This document shows positions 56,794 to 64,000 of a stretch of 64,000 bases of DNA, piece after piece. This stretch comes from Bosea sp. OAE506 (lineage in GTDB: Bacteria > Pseudomonadota > Alphaproteobacteria > Rhizobiales > Beijerinckiaceae). Position 1 is the first letter of the stretch. The number at the start of each line of letters is the position of its first letter. Both the position numbers and the translations under genes were made by a program. The notes beneath the pieces are model-generated. The model did not search any database. It was not told where the DNA came from and worked only from the letters and a program-made list of their open reading frames with translations. The stretch is taken from NCBI RefSeq assembly GCF_040546595.1, contig NZ_JBEPOB010000001.1:1365001-1429000 (forward strand). The letters are read 5' to 3'.

Positions 56794-58134
56794 TCACGAG
56801 ACCGGCTCCAGCGCCATGACGAGCCGCGCTTCGGTGCCGGGATTGCGTCTGATATAATCGACCTCGGCCTTAAGCGAGCGCGCAATCGAGGTGACGATCT
56901 TGGAGCCGACACCCGTGCCGCGCGCCGGCCCGCCGACCGGCATGCCGACGCCATCATCCTCGACCGCAACGAGCAGGTTGGAGTCCAGCCTGCGCGCCAG
57001 CACGCGGACCTCGCCGCTGTGCCCGCCATAGGCGTATTTGAAGGCGTTGGTGACCCATTCCGTGATGATAATGCCGAGGCTGATGCTGGCGCTGGTGGAA
57101 ACCCGCACCGGCTCGATCTCATGGCTGATGGACGCGCCGAAACCGCCGGATGCCAGAGTCTGCTCAAGCTGCGCCAGGAGCGCGGTCATATAGCTGTCCA
57201 GCGCGACCGAAGTGACGTCCCCGGAGGTGTAGAGATGCTTGTGGATTTCCGCCACCGCCTGGATGCGCGCGCCGGTCTCGTCGAGCGCGTCCTTGGCCGC
57301 CTTGTCGGGAAGCGCCTGCCGCTGCAGGCGGATCAGCGCCCCGATGAAGGAGAGGTTGTTGGCGACGCGGTGGTTGACCTCGGTCAGCAGCACCTCGGCC
57401 CGGTCGCGGGCGCGGACCAGATCCTCCGTCCGCTCGGCGACCCTTGCTTCCAGGCTGGCATTAGCGAGGGCGAGCTCGTCGCGGGCCTGCACGATCTCGC
57501 GGGTATATCGGGCGAAGGTCACGACAACGCCTATAACCACCCCGATGATCAGCAGGCTCGCCAGGATCGTACCGACGCGCAGCGCCAGGATATTGGTCGT
57601 CTGCGTCCGCAGCCGGCCGGTCAGTGCGTCCTCGGACTCGATCACGATCGCCGAGAGAAACACCTCCACCTCGTCCATCAGGGCCTTGCCCTGGTTGGTG
57701 GCGACGATGGCCAACGCATCGCCGAGGCCGTCGATGGTCCGCGCCCGCATCGTCTCGTCGAGATCCGCGATCCTCTGGTCGACGAGGGCCTTGAGGCGCG
57801 GCATCATCGCCTGGAAGCGCGCGCTGCCCGCGAGATCCGCCGCGAGCTTGCCGATCTGCTCTTGCGCCACGAGCTTGGCATTCTCATAGGGCGCGAGATA
57901 GATCTCGTTGCTGGTCAGCACATAGCCTCTCAGACTTGATTCCGCCGAGAGCAGGGCCTCCCTGACGCCGACGGAGCGATCGCGCACCAAGCGCTGCTCA
58001 TCGATGATCGAGGCATCGGTTTGGGCGCGCTGGCTCAGCCAGACGGTCGCACCGACCAGACCCATCAGCGCCGCTGCCGCGGTCAGCAGGAAGGCAATGG
58101 TGGAGGTTACGAGAAATCGCCGGGAGATCGGCAT
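56794..58134 (-). CDS. CHASE3 sensor histidine kinase (HisKA_2/HWE-like)
   Basis: 446 aa. TM1 is about 8-30, a helical periplasmic CHASE3-type domain about 35-175 (SVGVREALLSAESSLRGYVL), TM2 about 185-210, a coiled coil, then the phospho-His motif EVNHRVANNLSFIGALIRLQ and an ATPase domain with TEWVTNAFKYAYGGHSGEV and DDGVGMPVGG. The ATG at 58134 starts just before TM1; the extension to 58179 is not needed. No response regulator is adjacent, so the partner must be elsewhere. First gene of a two-gene operon with the binding protein. Confidence 0.92.
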   Translation of the reverse strand: MPISRRFLVTSTIAFLLTAAAALMGLVGATVWLSQRAQTDASIIDEQRLVRDRSVGVREALLSAESSLRGYVLTSNEIYLAPYENAKLVAQEQIGKLAADLAGSARFQAMMPRLKALVDQRIADLDETMRARTIDGLGDALAIVATNQGKALMDEVEVFLSAIVIESEDALTGRLRTQTTNILALRVGTILASLLIIGVVIGVVVTFARYTREIVQARDELALANASLEARVAERTEDLVRARDRAEVLLTEVNHRVANNLSFIGALIRLQRQALPDKAAKDALDETGARIQAVAEIHKHLYTSGDVTSVALDSYMTALLAQLEQTLASGGFGASISHEIEPVRVSTSASISLGIIITEWVTNAFKYAYGGHSGEVRVLARRLDSNLLVAVEDDGVGMPVGGPARGTGVGSKIVTSIARSLKAEVDYIRRNPGTEARLVMALEPVS

Positions 58135-58466
58135 TCTGTTGCGCCCTCGACATTTGCGCGCAATTCCGAATGGCGACACGCGGGACGTACGGCCCCACGA
58201 TCAACAGCGCGTAGAGAATGTAACGGTACGCCGCAACTAAGGCCAGTTGACTGTTGCTAGACATCCTGCAGCTCTGTGCCTTCGCGTTAGAGCCGCGCCA
58301 GCAACTCGCGCAGCCGAGATGCGCCAAGGCGACAAGCGCCACTTCCTGACATTGGTGCTCTGCCAAAGAGCGGACGTTCAGCGCACCGCGAGCCATCCGG
58401 CTCTATGCCGGAAATCACGGGATCTCGGTCAGCTACGGCGCGGCGGGAGCCGCCGCGCCGTCTCGA
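58135..58466. other. Intergenic region between kinase and recombinase
   Basis: About 330 bases with no supported gene, and no tRNA end or obvious repeat that would mark an attachment site for the neighbouring recombinase. It must contain the kinase promoter. Confidence 0.35.
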
Positions 58467-59093
58467 TCAGATATCGGTCTGCTCAGACAAGATCAGAGCG
58501 TCATCGACCTCGATGCCGAGGTAGCGGACAGTGCTCTCCAACTTGGAGTGGCCGAGCAGGAGCTGGCAGGCTCGCAGATTTCCTGTGCGCTTGTAGATCA
58601 GTGCGACTTTGGTGCGCCTCAGACTGTGCGTGCCGTATAGAGCGGGATCGAGGCCGATCAGCGAAACCCAGTCATCGAGCAGGCGTCCATATTGCCTGGT
58701 GGTGACGTGGTCGCCTTGGTGGCTACGGCTGGGAAACAGCCAGTCGGCTTCGATAGATGGTCGACGCCGAAGCCAAGCGGTCAGCGCTTCGCGTGTTGGA
58801 TCTGTCAGTTCGAAGGGCACTGGTCGGCCCGTCTTCTGCTGAATGATCGAAGTCCGTAGTCTCACCGTGCCGCCCAGTACGACATCGCTGATCCGAAGGC
58901 GAACGAGGTCGCAGTCGCGAAGCTTACTGTCGATCGCCAAGTTGAACATGACGAGATCGCGTACGCGATGATCGTGCTGAAGCCGCGTTCGGATTGCCCA
59001 GATGTGACGCGGCTTCAGCGGAGGCTTGGGACCAATCAGGCGTCCTGTGTTCCAGGCGGGACGTTGAGTGTCGTTCTGCTGCTCAATCGGCAT
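58467..59093 (-). CDS. Short tyrosine recombinase/integrase
   Basis: 208 aa, shorter than XerC/D-type enzymes (about 300). Catalytic residues are all visible: Arg in DSKLRDCDLVRL, Lys in IQQKTGRPVPFEL, the His-x-x-Arg box in YGTHSLRRTKVAL, His in LLLGHSKLESTV and Tyr in VRYLGIE. The N-terminal DNA-binding arm domain is nearly absent. GGAGG precedes the ATG. It stands alone between a kinase operon and a metal-efflux operon. It could be the leftover of a mobile element or a domesticated recombinase. Confidence 0.9.
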   Translation of the reverse strand: MPIEQQNDTQRPAWNTGRLIGPKPPLKPRHIWAIRTRLQHDHRVRDLVMFNLAIDSKLRDCDLVRLRISDVVLGGTVRLRTSIIQQKTGRPVPFELTDPTREALTAWLRRRPSIEADWLFPSRSHQGDHVTTRQYGRLLDDWVSLIGLDPALYGTHSLRRTKVALIYKRTGNLRACQLLLGHSKLESTVRYLGIEVDDALILSEQTDI

Positions 59094-59243
59094 TTTGCAT
59101 CCTCCTTAGGAGGCCGCATCCAGCCGCACTCTAACACCACTCGATGACTGGCGGCGCCAAACAGCAGGCTGATCGCGAACCGCCGCTATAGGACTGCAGC
59201 CCGGATCAGACCCCAGCAGGCATGCCCTCCCTCACTCCGTCGC

Positions 59244-59696
59244 TCACTTCGGAGCATTCTTGCTGAGCCACTCGCGCATCTCGGCGATCTCGCGCTCCTG
59301 GTCCTTGATGATCTGCGCGGCGAGCGTCTTCGTCGTCTCGTCTTTGGCATGGGCCAGTGCGACCTTAGCCATGTCGATCGCACCCTGATGATGCGGGATC
59401 ATCTTGATGCGGAAGTCGACGTCGGCATTGCCGGTGTAAGGCACGGCCATGTCGTGCATCATCTTCATGTCGGCGCTCTTGAAGTCCTTCGTCGAGGCCG
59501 CGTCGCCAGGCGCCGGCATCATCGTCTTCATCATGGCCTGCATGGATTCCATGCTCATCATTCCCATCCCCATCTGGCCCATGGGCCCGGCTGTGCCGGG
59601 GGCGGGAGCGGCGCCGTGCCCCTGATGGGAGGATTTCGCAAAGGCGGGGCCGGCAAGGGCCAGCAGAATCAGCGCGGTCGAGATGGAACGGGTCAT
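59244..59696 (-). CDS. Exported DUF305 protein
   Basis: 150 aa. A signal peptide (STALILLALAGPAFA) is followed by a His/Met-rich spacer (SSHQGHG, GQMGMGMMSMESMQAMMK) and the DUF305 core with FRIKMIPHHQGAIDMAKVAL. Met- and His-rich DUF305 proteins are typical of copper and silver resistance loci and probably bind metal in the periplasm. The ATG at 59696 gives the signal peptide; the frame opens at 59762. Last gene of the efflux operon. Confidence 0.9.
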   Translation of the reverse strand: MTRSISTALILLALAGPAFAKSSHQGHGAAPAPGTAGPMGQMGMGMMSMESMQAMMKTMMPAPGDAASTKDFKSADMKMMHDMAVPYTGNADVDFRIKMIPHHQGAIDMAKVALAHAKDETTKTLAAQIIKDQEREIAEMREWLSKNAPK

Positions 59697-59718
59697 GGGT
59701 CTTGTCCTGCTTCTGGTG

Positions 59719-60093
59719 TCAGTTGTTGGTGAAACGCGCCTGCAGGGCGTGGCCATCGGCAAGCGTGGCGGAGATCACGATGCGCGCGCCCGTCCCCAGG
59801 GGCTGGGCGAGCGTCCCCACCAGCTTGTTGGGTTCGACGGCGGACAACGGCACCGTCGCGGTCTTGCCGGCGTCCTGAACGATGGCGCGCGCGGCCTTCG
59901 TTCCCGCCGATGACAGCGGTTTGTCGGCGGCGTCGGTAAGGATGAGAACGAGCTCGGTCCCTTTCGCGACCATCTCGACATGGCGCCCGGCGACGTCGAC
60001 GAGCGGGCCGCCATTGGGGCCTTTCGACAGTTCATGGGCCGAGGCGATCGATACGAAACCGATCATAGCCAGGGCGGTGATCGATCTGAACAT
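59719..60093 (-). CDS. Small periplasmic protein of the metal-efflux operon
   Basis: 124 aa. A signal peptide (FRSITALAMIGFVSIASA) is followed by HELSKGPNGGPLVDVAGRHV and a beta-sandwich-like mature domain (LVLILTDAADKPLSSAGTKA). AAGGAG (complement of 60101-60106) is 7 bases from the ATG at 60093 but only 1 base from the ATG at 60099, so the former is chosen. Found between the RND pump and DUF305 genes; probably a metal-binding accessory. No named family. Confidence 0.8.
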   Translation of the reverse strand: MFRSITALAMIGFVSIASAHELSKGPNGGPLVDVAGRHVEMVAKGTELVLILTDAADKPLSSAGTKAARAIVQDAGKTATVPLSAVEPNKLVGTLAQPLGTGARIVISATLADGHALQARFTNN

Positions 60094-60113
60094 GGTCATT
60101 CTCCTTTGCCGTT

Positions 60114-63100
60114 TCAGAAGGCTTCGTTCGGCGACAACGCGCCGGCGCCCGGCGCTCTGCTTGCGACGATGCGGTCAAGCGGCTTGCGGCCGAAGGTCAG
60201 GAACAGGACGGGCGTCAGCACCGTGTCGATGATCGTCGCCGAGATCAGCCCGCCGAAGATCGTGACCGCGACGGGATGCAGGATCTCGCGTCCGGGCTGG
60301 TCGGCCCCATAGAGCAGCGGGATCAGCGCGAGCCCCGCCGAGAGCGCCGTCATCAGCACGGGTGTCAGCCGCTCCAGGCTGCCGCGGATGACGAGGTCGC
60401 GCCCGAAGCGCTCACCTTCGTAGAGGGTCAGGTTGATGTAGTGGGATACCTTGAGGATGCCGTTGCGGGCCGAGATGCCGGCGAGCGTGATGAAGCCGAC
60501 CATCGAGGCGACCGAGAGCGGCTGCCCGGCAAGGTGTAGCGCGACGACGCTGCCGATCAGAGCGAGCGGGATGTTGCCCATAATGATCAGCGCCAGCACC
60601 GCCGACTGGTAGCGCGTGAACAGCACCACGAAGATCAGCGCCAGCGACACCAGGCTGAGCAGCCCGATCCGCAGCGTCGCCTCCTCCTGCGCCTGGAAGG
60701 TGCCCTCCATGCGGGTGACATAGCCCTGCGGCAGCGGCGTCTGCGCGACGACCCCGCGGATGTCGGCGATGATCGCCGCCATGTCGCGCTGGCCGTCACC
60801 ATTGCCGTAGACCGCGATGCGACGCTGGCCGTTCTCGCGCTGGATCTGGTTGGGGCCGTCCGTCTCGGAGACCGAGGCGATCAGGCGCAAGGGCAGGTGG
60901 CCACCGGGCGTCGCGATCAACAGATCCTCGAGCCCGGTCGTCGAGCGGTCCTGGTCCGAGAGCCGCAGCACGACATCGTAGCGGCGGTTGCCGTCGACGA
61001 TCTGCGAGACGGTGCGACCGTTGGAGAGCGTCTCCAGCGCCTGGGTGACGCTGGCCGGCGTCAGCCCGTAGAGCGCCGCATTGTCATGGTCGACGTCGAT
61101 GCGCAGCTGGGGGATGCGGACCTGCCGCTCGATCTGGAGATCGACGAGGCCAGGCACGGAGGCGAGCCGCTCGCGTAGCGTCTCGGCGAGGCTGCGGATC
61201 GTGTCGAGGTCCTCGCCATAGACTTTGAGCGCGATCTGGGCGCGCACGCCCGAGAGCATGTGGTCGAGCCGGTGGCTGATCGGCTGGCCGATGTTGACCG
61301 AGACCGGCAGGACGCTCAGCGCCGCGCGGATATCGGCGTGGACCGCCTCCTTGGGTCGGTCCGAACGGTGGAGATCGATGTCGACCTCCGAGGAATGGAC
61401 GCCCTCGGCATGCTCGTCGAGCTCGGCGCGGCCCGTGCGGCGGCCGATCGACTTCACCTCGGGGACCCTGAGGACGAGCTGTTCGGCGAGGAGCCCGAGG
61501 CGGTGGCTCTCGGCCAGCGAGATGCCCGGGTTGTATTGCAGCGAGACCACCAGCGTGCCCTCGTTGAAGGGCGGCAGGAAGGTTCGCGGCAGCAGGGTCG
61601 CGCCAAAGACGGCCAGCGCCACGCCGATGCCGACGAGGGTGACGAGCAGGGCGCGGGTCTCGAACGCCCAGCGCAGCAGCGCCGCATTACCCCGCTTGAG
61701 ATGGCGCACGACGAAGGAGTCGCGCTCATGGCCGCTCTTCGCGCCCGACAGGAGATAATATGCCATCACCGGGGTCAGCGTGATCGAGACGATCAGCGAG
61801 GCCAGGATCGAGACGATGTAGGCGATGCCGAGCGGCGCGAAGAGCCGCCCCTCGATGCCCGACAGGGCAAAGAGCGGGATGAAGACGAGGATGATGATCG
61901 CGGTGGCGTAGACGATGCCCGACCGGACCTCCTGCGAGGCCTCCGCGATGACCGCCAGCACCGGCCTGGGCGCCGCGCTCTCCCGGTTCTGCTTCAGCCG
62001 CCGCAGGATGTTCTCCACATCCACGACGGCATCGTCGACCAGTTCGCCGATTGCGATGGCGAGTCCGCCCAGCGTCATCGTGTTGATGGTCAGGCCGAAA
62101 GCCTGGAAGACCAGCACCGTCGTCAGGATCGAGACCGGGATCGCCGTCAGCGAGATCAGGGTCGCGCGAATGTTCATCAGGAAGAGCAGCAGGATGACGG
62201 CGACGACGCCCGCCGCCTCCAGCAGCACGCGCTCGACATTGGCGATCGAGGTCTCGATGAAGCTCGCCTGCCGGAACTGGACATTCGTAGCCGAGATGCC
62301 GGCAGGCAGGGTCTTCTGGATCTCGGCCAGCGCGGTCTCGACCTGGCGGGTCAGCGCCACGGTGTCGGCTTCGGGCTGCTTCTGGATGCCGATGATCACC
62401 GCCGGCCGGCCCTGGTAGCCGGCGTCGCCACGCTTGACCCGGGCCGCGAAGTCGACGCCCGCGACCTGGTGCAGCAGGATCGGCGGGCCGTTGCGCTGCA
62501 GTACGGCGGTGTTGCGCAGATCCTCCAGCCGCTGCGTCAGCCCGACATTGCGGATCAGGTATTCGCGCCCCTGCTGATCGATGAATCCGCCGCCGGTGTT
62601 GGTGCCGAAGCGGGTGACCGCCGCCTCGATCTGTTCGGGCGTGACGTCGAGCGCCTGCATGGCGGCGATATCGGGCGTGATCCGATACTGGCGGACCTCG
62701 CCCCCCATCGGGATGACCTGCGAAACGCCGGCGATGTTCAGGATCTGCGGCCGGATGATGAAGTCGGCGATCTCGCGGACCTCCATCTGGGAGGCCCGCT
62801 CGGCCGTCACCGCGACCAGCATGATCTCGCCCATGATCGAGGAGACCGGGCCCATCTGCGGGTTGACGCCGCGTGGCAGCTGCTCGCGCACGAGCGACAG
62901 CCGCTCGGCGACGAGCTGTCGCGAGCGGTAGATGTCGGTGCCCCAGTCGAACTCGACATAGGTGATCGAGAGGCCGACGCCCGAGACGGAGCGCACGCGC
63001 AGCACGCCGGGCATGCCGTTCATCGCCGTTTCCAGGGGATAGGTGACGAGCTGCTCGACCTCCTGCGGGGCGAGCCCCTCGGCTTCCGTCATCAGCGTGA

Positions 63101-63239
63101 CGGTCGGGCGGTTGAGATCGGGGAAGACGTCCACGGGAACGCGCGGCAGCACATAGCTGCCATAGGCCATGAGCACGAGCGCGGCGGCGATGACGAAGAG
63201 CCGATTGCGCAGGCTGGCCGAGACGAGGAGGTTGAACAT
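60114..63239 (-). CDS. Heavy-metal efflux RND pump (CusA/CzcA family)
   Basis: 1041 aa inner-membrane proton-driven pump, normal family length. It has twelve membrane helices in two halves and two large periplasmic loops. TM4 carries the acidic proton-relay cluster in GGLAIAIGELVDDAVVDVEN, and the N-terminus reads SLRNRLFVIAAALVLMAYGS and PVDVFPDLNRPTVTLMTEAE. The Met-cluster needed for Cu/Ag was not confirmed by eye, so the metal (Cu/Ag or Co/Zn/Cd) is open; DUF305 favours copper. It starts 12 bases after the adaptor gene. Confidence 0.94.
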   Translation of the reverse strand: MFNLLVSASLRNRLFVIAAALVLMAYGSYVLPRVPVDVFPDLNRPTVTLMTEAEGLAPQEVEQLVTYPLETAMNGMPGVLRVRSVSGVGLSITYVEFDWGTDIYRSRQLVAERLSLVREQLPRGVNPQMGPVSSIMGEIMLVAVTAERASQMEVREIADFIIRPQILNIAGVSQVIPMGGEVRQYRITPDIAAMQALDVTPEQIEAAVTRFGTNTGGGFIDQQGREYLIRNVGLTQRLEDLRNTAVLQRNGPPILLHQVAGVDFAARVKRGDAGYQGRPAVIIGIQKQPEADTVALTRQVETALAEIQKTLPAGISATNVQFRQASFIETSIANVERVLLEAAGVVAVILLLFLMNIRATLISLTAIPVSILTTVLVFQAFGLTINTMTLGGLAIAIGELVDDAVVDVENILRRLKQNRESAAPRPVLAVIAEASQEVRSGIVYATAIIILVFIPLFALSGIEGRLFAPLGIAYIVSILASLIVSITLTPVMAYYLLSGAKSGHERDSFVVRHLKRGNAALLRWAFETRALLVTLVGIGVALAVFGATLLPRTFLPPFNEGTLVVSLQYNPGISLAESHRLGLLAEQLVLRVPEVKSIGRRTGRAELDEHAEGVHSSEVDIDLHRSDRPKEAVHADIRAALSVLPVSVNIGQPISHRLDHMLSGVRAQIALKVYGEDLDTIRSLAETLRERLASVPGLVDLQIERQVRIPQLRIDVDHDNAALYGLTPASVTQALETLSNGRTVSQIVDGNRRYDVVLRLSDQDRSTTGLEDLLIATPGGHLPLRLIASVSETDGPNQIQRENGQRRIAVYGNGDGQRDMAAIIADIRGVVAQTPLPQGYVTRMEGTFQAQEEATLRIGLLSLVSLALIFVVLFTRYQSAVLALIIMGNIPLALIGSVVALHLAGQPLSVASMVGFITLAGISARNGILKVSHYINLTLYEGERFGRDLVIRGSLERLTPVLMTALSAGLALIPLLYGADQPGREILHPVAVTIFGGLISATIIDTVLTPVLFLTFGRKPLDRIVASRAPGAGALSPNEAF

Positions 63240-63251
63240 CGCGCCCTCGTC

Positions 63252-64000
63252 TCAGCGGATCTGGTTGAGATGTTCGGCGCCGCGCACGACGATGCGTTCG
63301 CCCGGCGCGACGCCGGAGCGTATCATCAGCCTTGTCGCGTCGAACGGTTCGGTGCGGACGGGCCTGGGCTCGAAGCGCTCGGGATCGGTATGGCGCCAGA
63401 CCAGGGCCTCGCCATTGCCGCCGCGCACGACGGCGTCGCGCGGCAGGATGATGCCGCTGACGCTGGCGCCGTTGCGGGCCGTCACCCGGACGGGCTGGCC
63501 GATCGCGACCGTGGCGGGCGGGTCCTCGACGGCAAAGTGCACCAGCGTCGCCTGCTGCTGCAGCGCCCGTCCGGTGCCCCGGAAAGACAGATGGAGCGGC
63601 TTGCCGCCGGGCAGCAGCGCCGAGGCGCCGTCGAGCTGCGAGAAGTCGACATCGCCATAGGACAGGGCCTCGATCCACAGGCCCGCGGGATCGACGATCT
63701 GGAACAGGACGTCCTGCGAGCCGACGACCTGACCCGCCACGACCCGCACCGCTGAGACCACGCCGTCGAGCGGCGCGCGCAGCACCTCGGGCTCGATCCG
63801 GATCCGCCCGACGATCTCGCGCCGCCGCATCAGGCCGGCGAGCTCGATCTCGAAATCGATGACCTGACTTTGCGGCGCGATGGCGCGCTCGGCCAGTCCG
63901 CGCGAGCGTTTCAGCTTCGCCTCGACCATGGCGATCTGCTGCTCGATCTCGCCGACGCGCTCGGCGATGGTGGTGCGGTCGGCCTGCGGCACGGCCTGCT
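63252..64000 (-). CDS. Efflux RND periplasmic adaptor subunit (5' end outside window)
   Basis: The C-terminal 249 residues of a CusB/CzcB-type membrane fusion protein; the frame is open to the window edge, so the GTG at 63992 is not the start. It has a coiled-coil hairpin (IEQQIAMVEAKLKRSRGLAE), a lipoyl-like half (LRAPLDGVVSAVRVVAGQVV), beta-barrel strands (GLWIEALSYGDVDFSQLDG) and a membrane-proximal end (IRSGVAPGERIVVRGAEHLN). It links the pump to an outer-membrane channel whose gene probably lies further upstream. Confidence 0.92.
   Translation of the reverse strand, partial: QAVPQADRTTIAERVGEIEQQIAMVEAKLKRSRGLAERAIAPQSQVIDFEIELAGLMRRREIVGRIRIEPEVLRAPLDGVVSAVRVVAGQVVGSQDVLFQIVDPAGLWIEALSYGDVDFSQLDGASALLPGGKPLHLSFRGTGRALQQQATLVHFAVEDPPATVAIGQPVRVTARNGASVSGIILPRDAVVRGGNGEALVWRHTDPERFEPRPVRTEPFDATRLMIRSGVAPGERIVVRGAEHLNQIR

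Noticed and set aside
58135..58466. Attachment site for the tyrosine recombinase
   Set aside because: No tRNA end and no direct repeat pair flanking the recombinase could be found in the window.
61726..63678. 650-codon minus-strand frame in another phase over the RND pump
   Set aside because: Extremely Arg/Ala/Gly-rich with no domain; an out-of-phase shadow of cusA.
61260..63755. 831-codon open frame on the plus strand opposite the RND pump and adaptor
   Set aside because: Its composition (Asp/Arg/His/Gln-rich, no motifs) is the reverse-frame shadow of GC-rich coding DNA, and the minus-strand genes are unambiguous.

Overview
The window is GC-rich bacterial DNA from an alphaproteobacterium of the order Hyphomicrobiales (Rhizobiales); I think a Bosea-like genus is most likely, but that is an impression from gene style and not a measured placement. 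The support is two MucR/Ros regulators, an alphaproteobacterial LexA box (GTTC-N7-GTTC), a Usg-family gene beside groES, histidine kinases of the HWE/HisKA_2 type, TRAP and sugar ABC cassettes with Gfo/Idh dehydrogenases, and chemoreceptors ending in an alanine/proline tail with a CheR-type pentapeptide. No rRNA, tRNA, CRISPR array or intact insertion sequence was seen.

Layout. 1-5.7 kb: a catabolic operon (beta-decarboxylating dehydrogenase cut by the window start, Gfo/Idh oxidoreductase, TRAP transporter DctPQM, SMP-30 lactonase) closed by a hairpin. 5.9-8.6 kb, minus strand: an SOS operon with a LexA box, umuD, umuC and two small uncharacterised genes, all joined by overlapping stop/start codons. 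9.3-11.8 kb: a cyclic-nucleotide-domain flavoprotein coupled to a DUF427 gene, then a wrecked HWE kinase. 12-23.4 kb: MucR, a MetX-like hydrolase, two chemoreceptors sharing an almost identical 3' half, a MerR regulator and a DUF4892/OmpA protein. 23.6-26.7 kb: an SDR/MBL/SnoaL cluster divergent from a LysR gene. 26.8-29.4 kb: groESL with a CIRCE-like element and a frameshift in groEL, then usg. 29.6-34.9 kb: XRE and LysR regulators, a tandem GNAT protein, small hypotheticals and a frameshifted VOC gene. 35-42.4 kb: a sugar or polyol locus (isomerase/epimerase, ROK regulator, ABC ATPase, permease and binding protein, Gfo/Idh), followed by a leftover groEL 3' end.

42.6-55.4 kb is a plastic signalling region: single-domain response regulators, a Crp/Fnr regulator, a second MucR, a large MHYT-PAS hybrid kinase, two glycine-zipper proteins and several small secreted proteins, interspersed with decayed paralogs (GGDEF tails, response-regulator fragments, a MerR gene with a premature stop). 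55.6-58.1 kb holds a CHASE3 histidine kinase in an operon with a periplasmic sugar-binding protein. 58.5-59.1 kb is a lone short tyrosine recombinase. 59.2-64 kb is a heavy-metal RND efflux operon (adaptor cut by the window end, CusA/CzcA pump, small periplasmic protein, DUF305 protein).

The two transport loci look like complete import-plus-oxidation modules. Much of the rest is sensing and regulation, and the repeated paralogs and broken copies show ongoing duplication and loss. The least explained intact units are the two small genes translationally coupled to umuDC and the kinase/binding-protein pair. All family assignments were made by reading motifs by eye; no database search was run.
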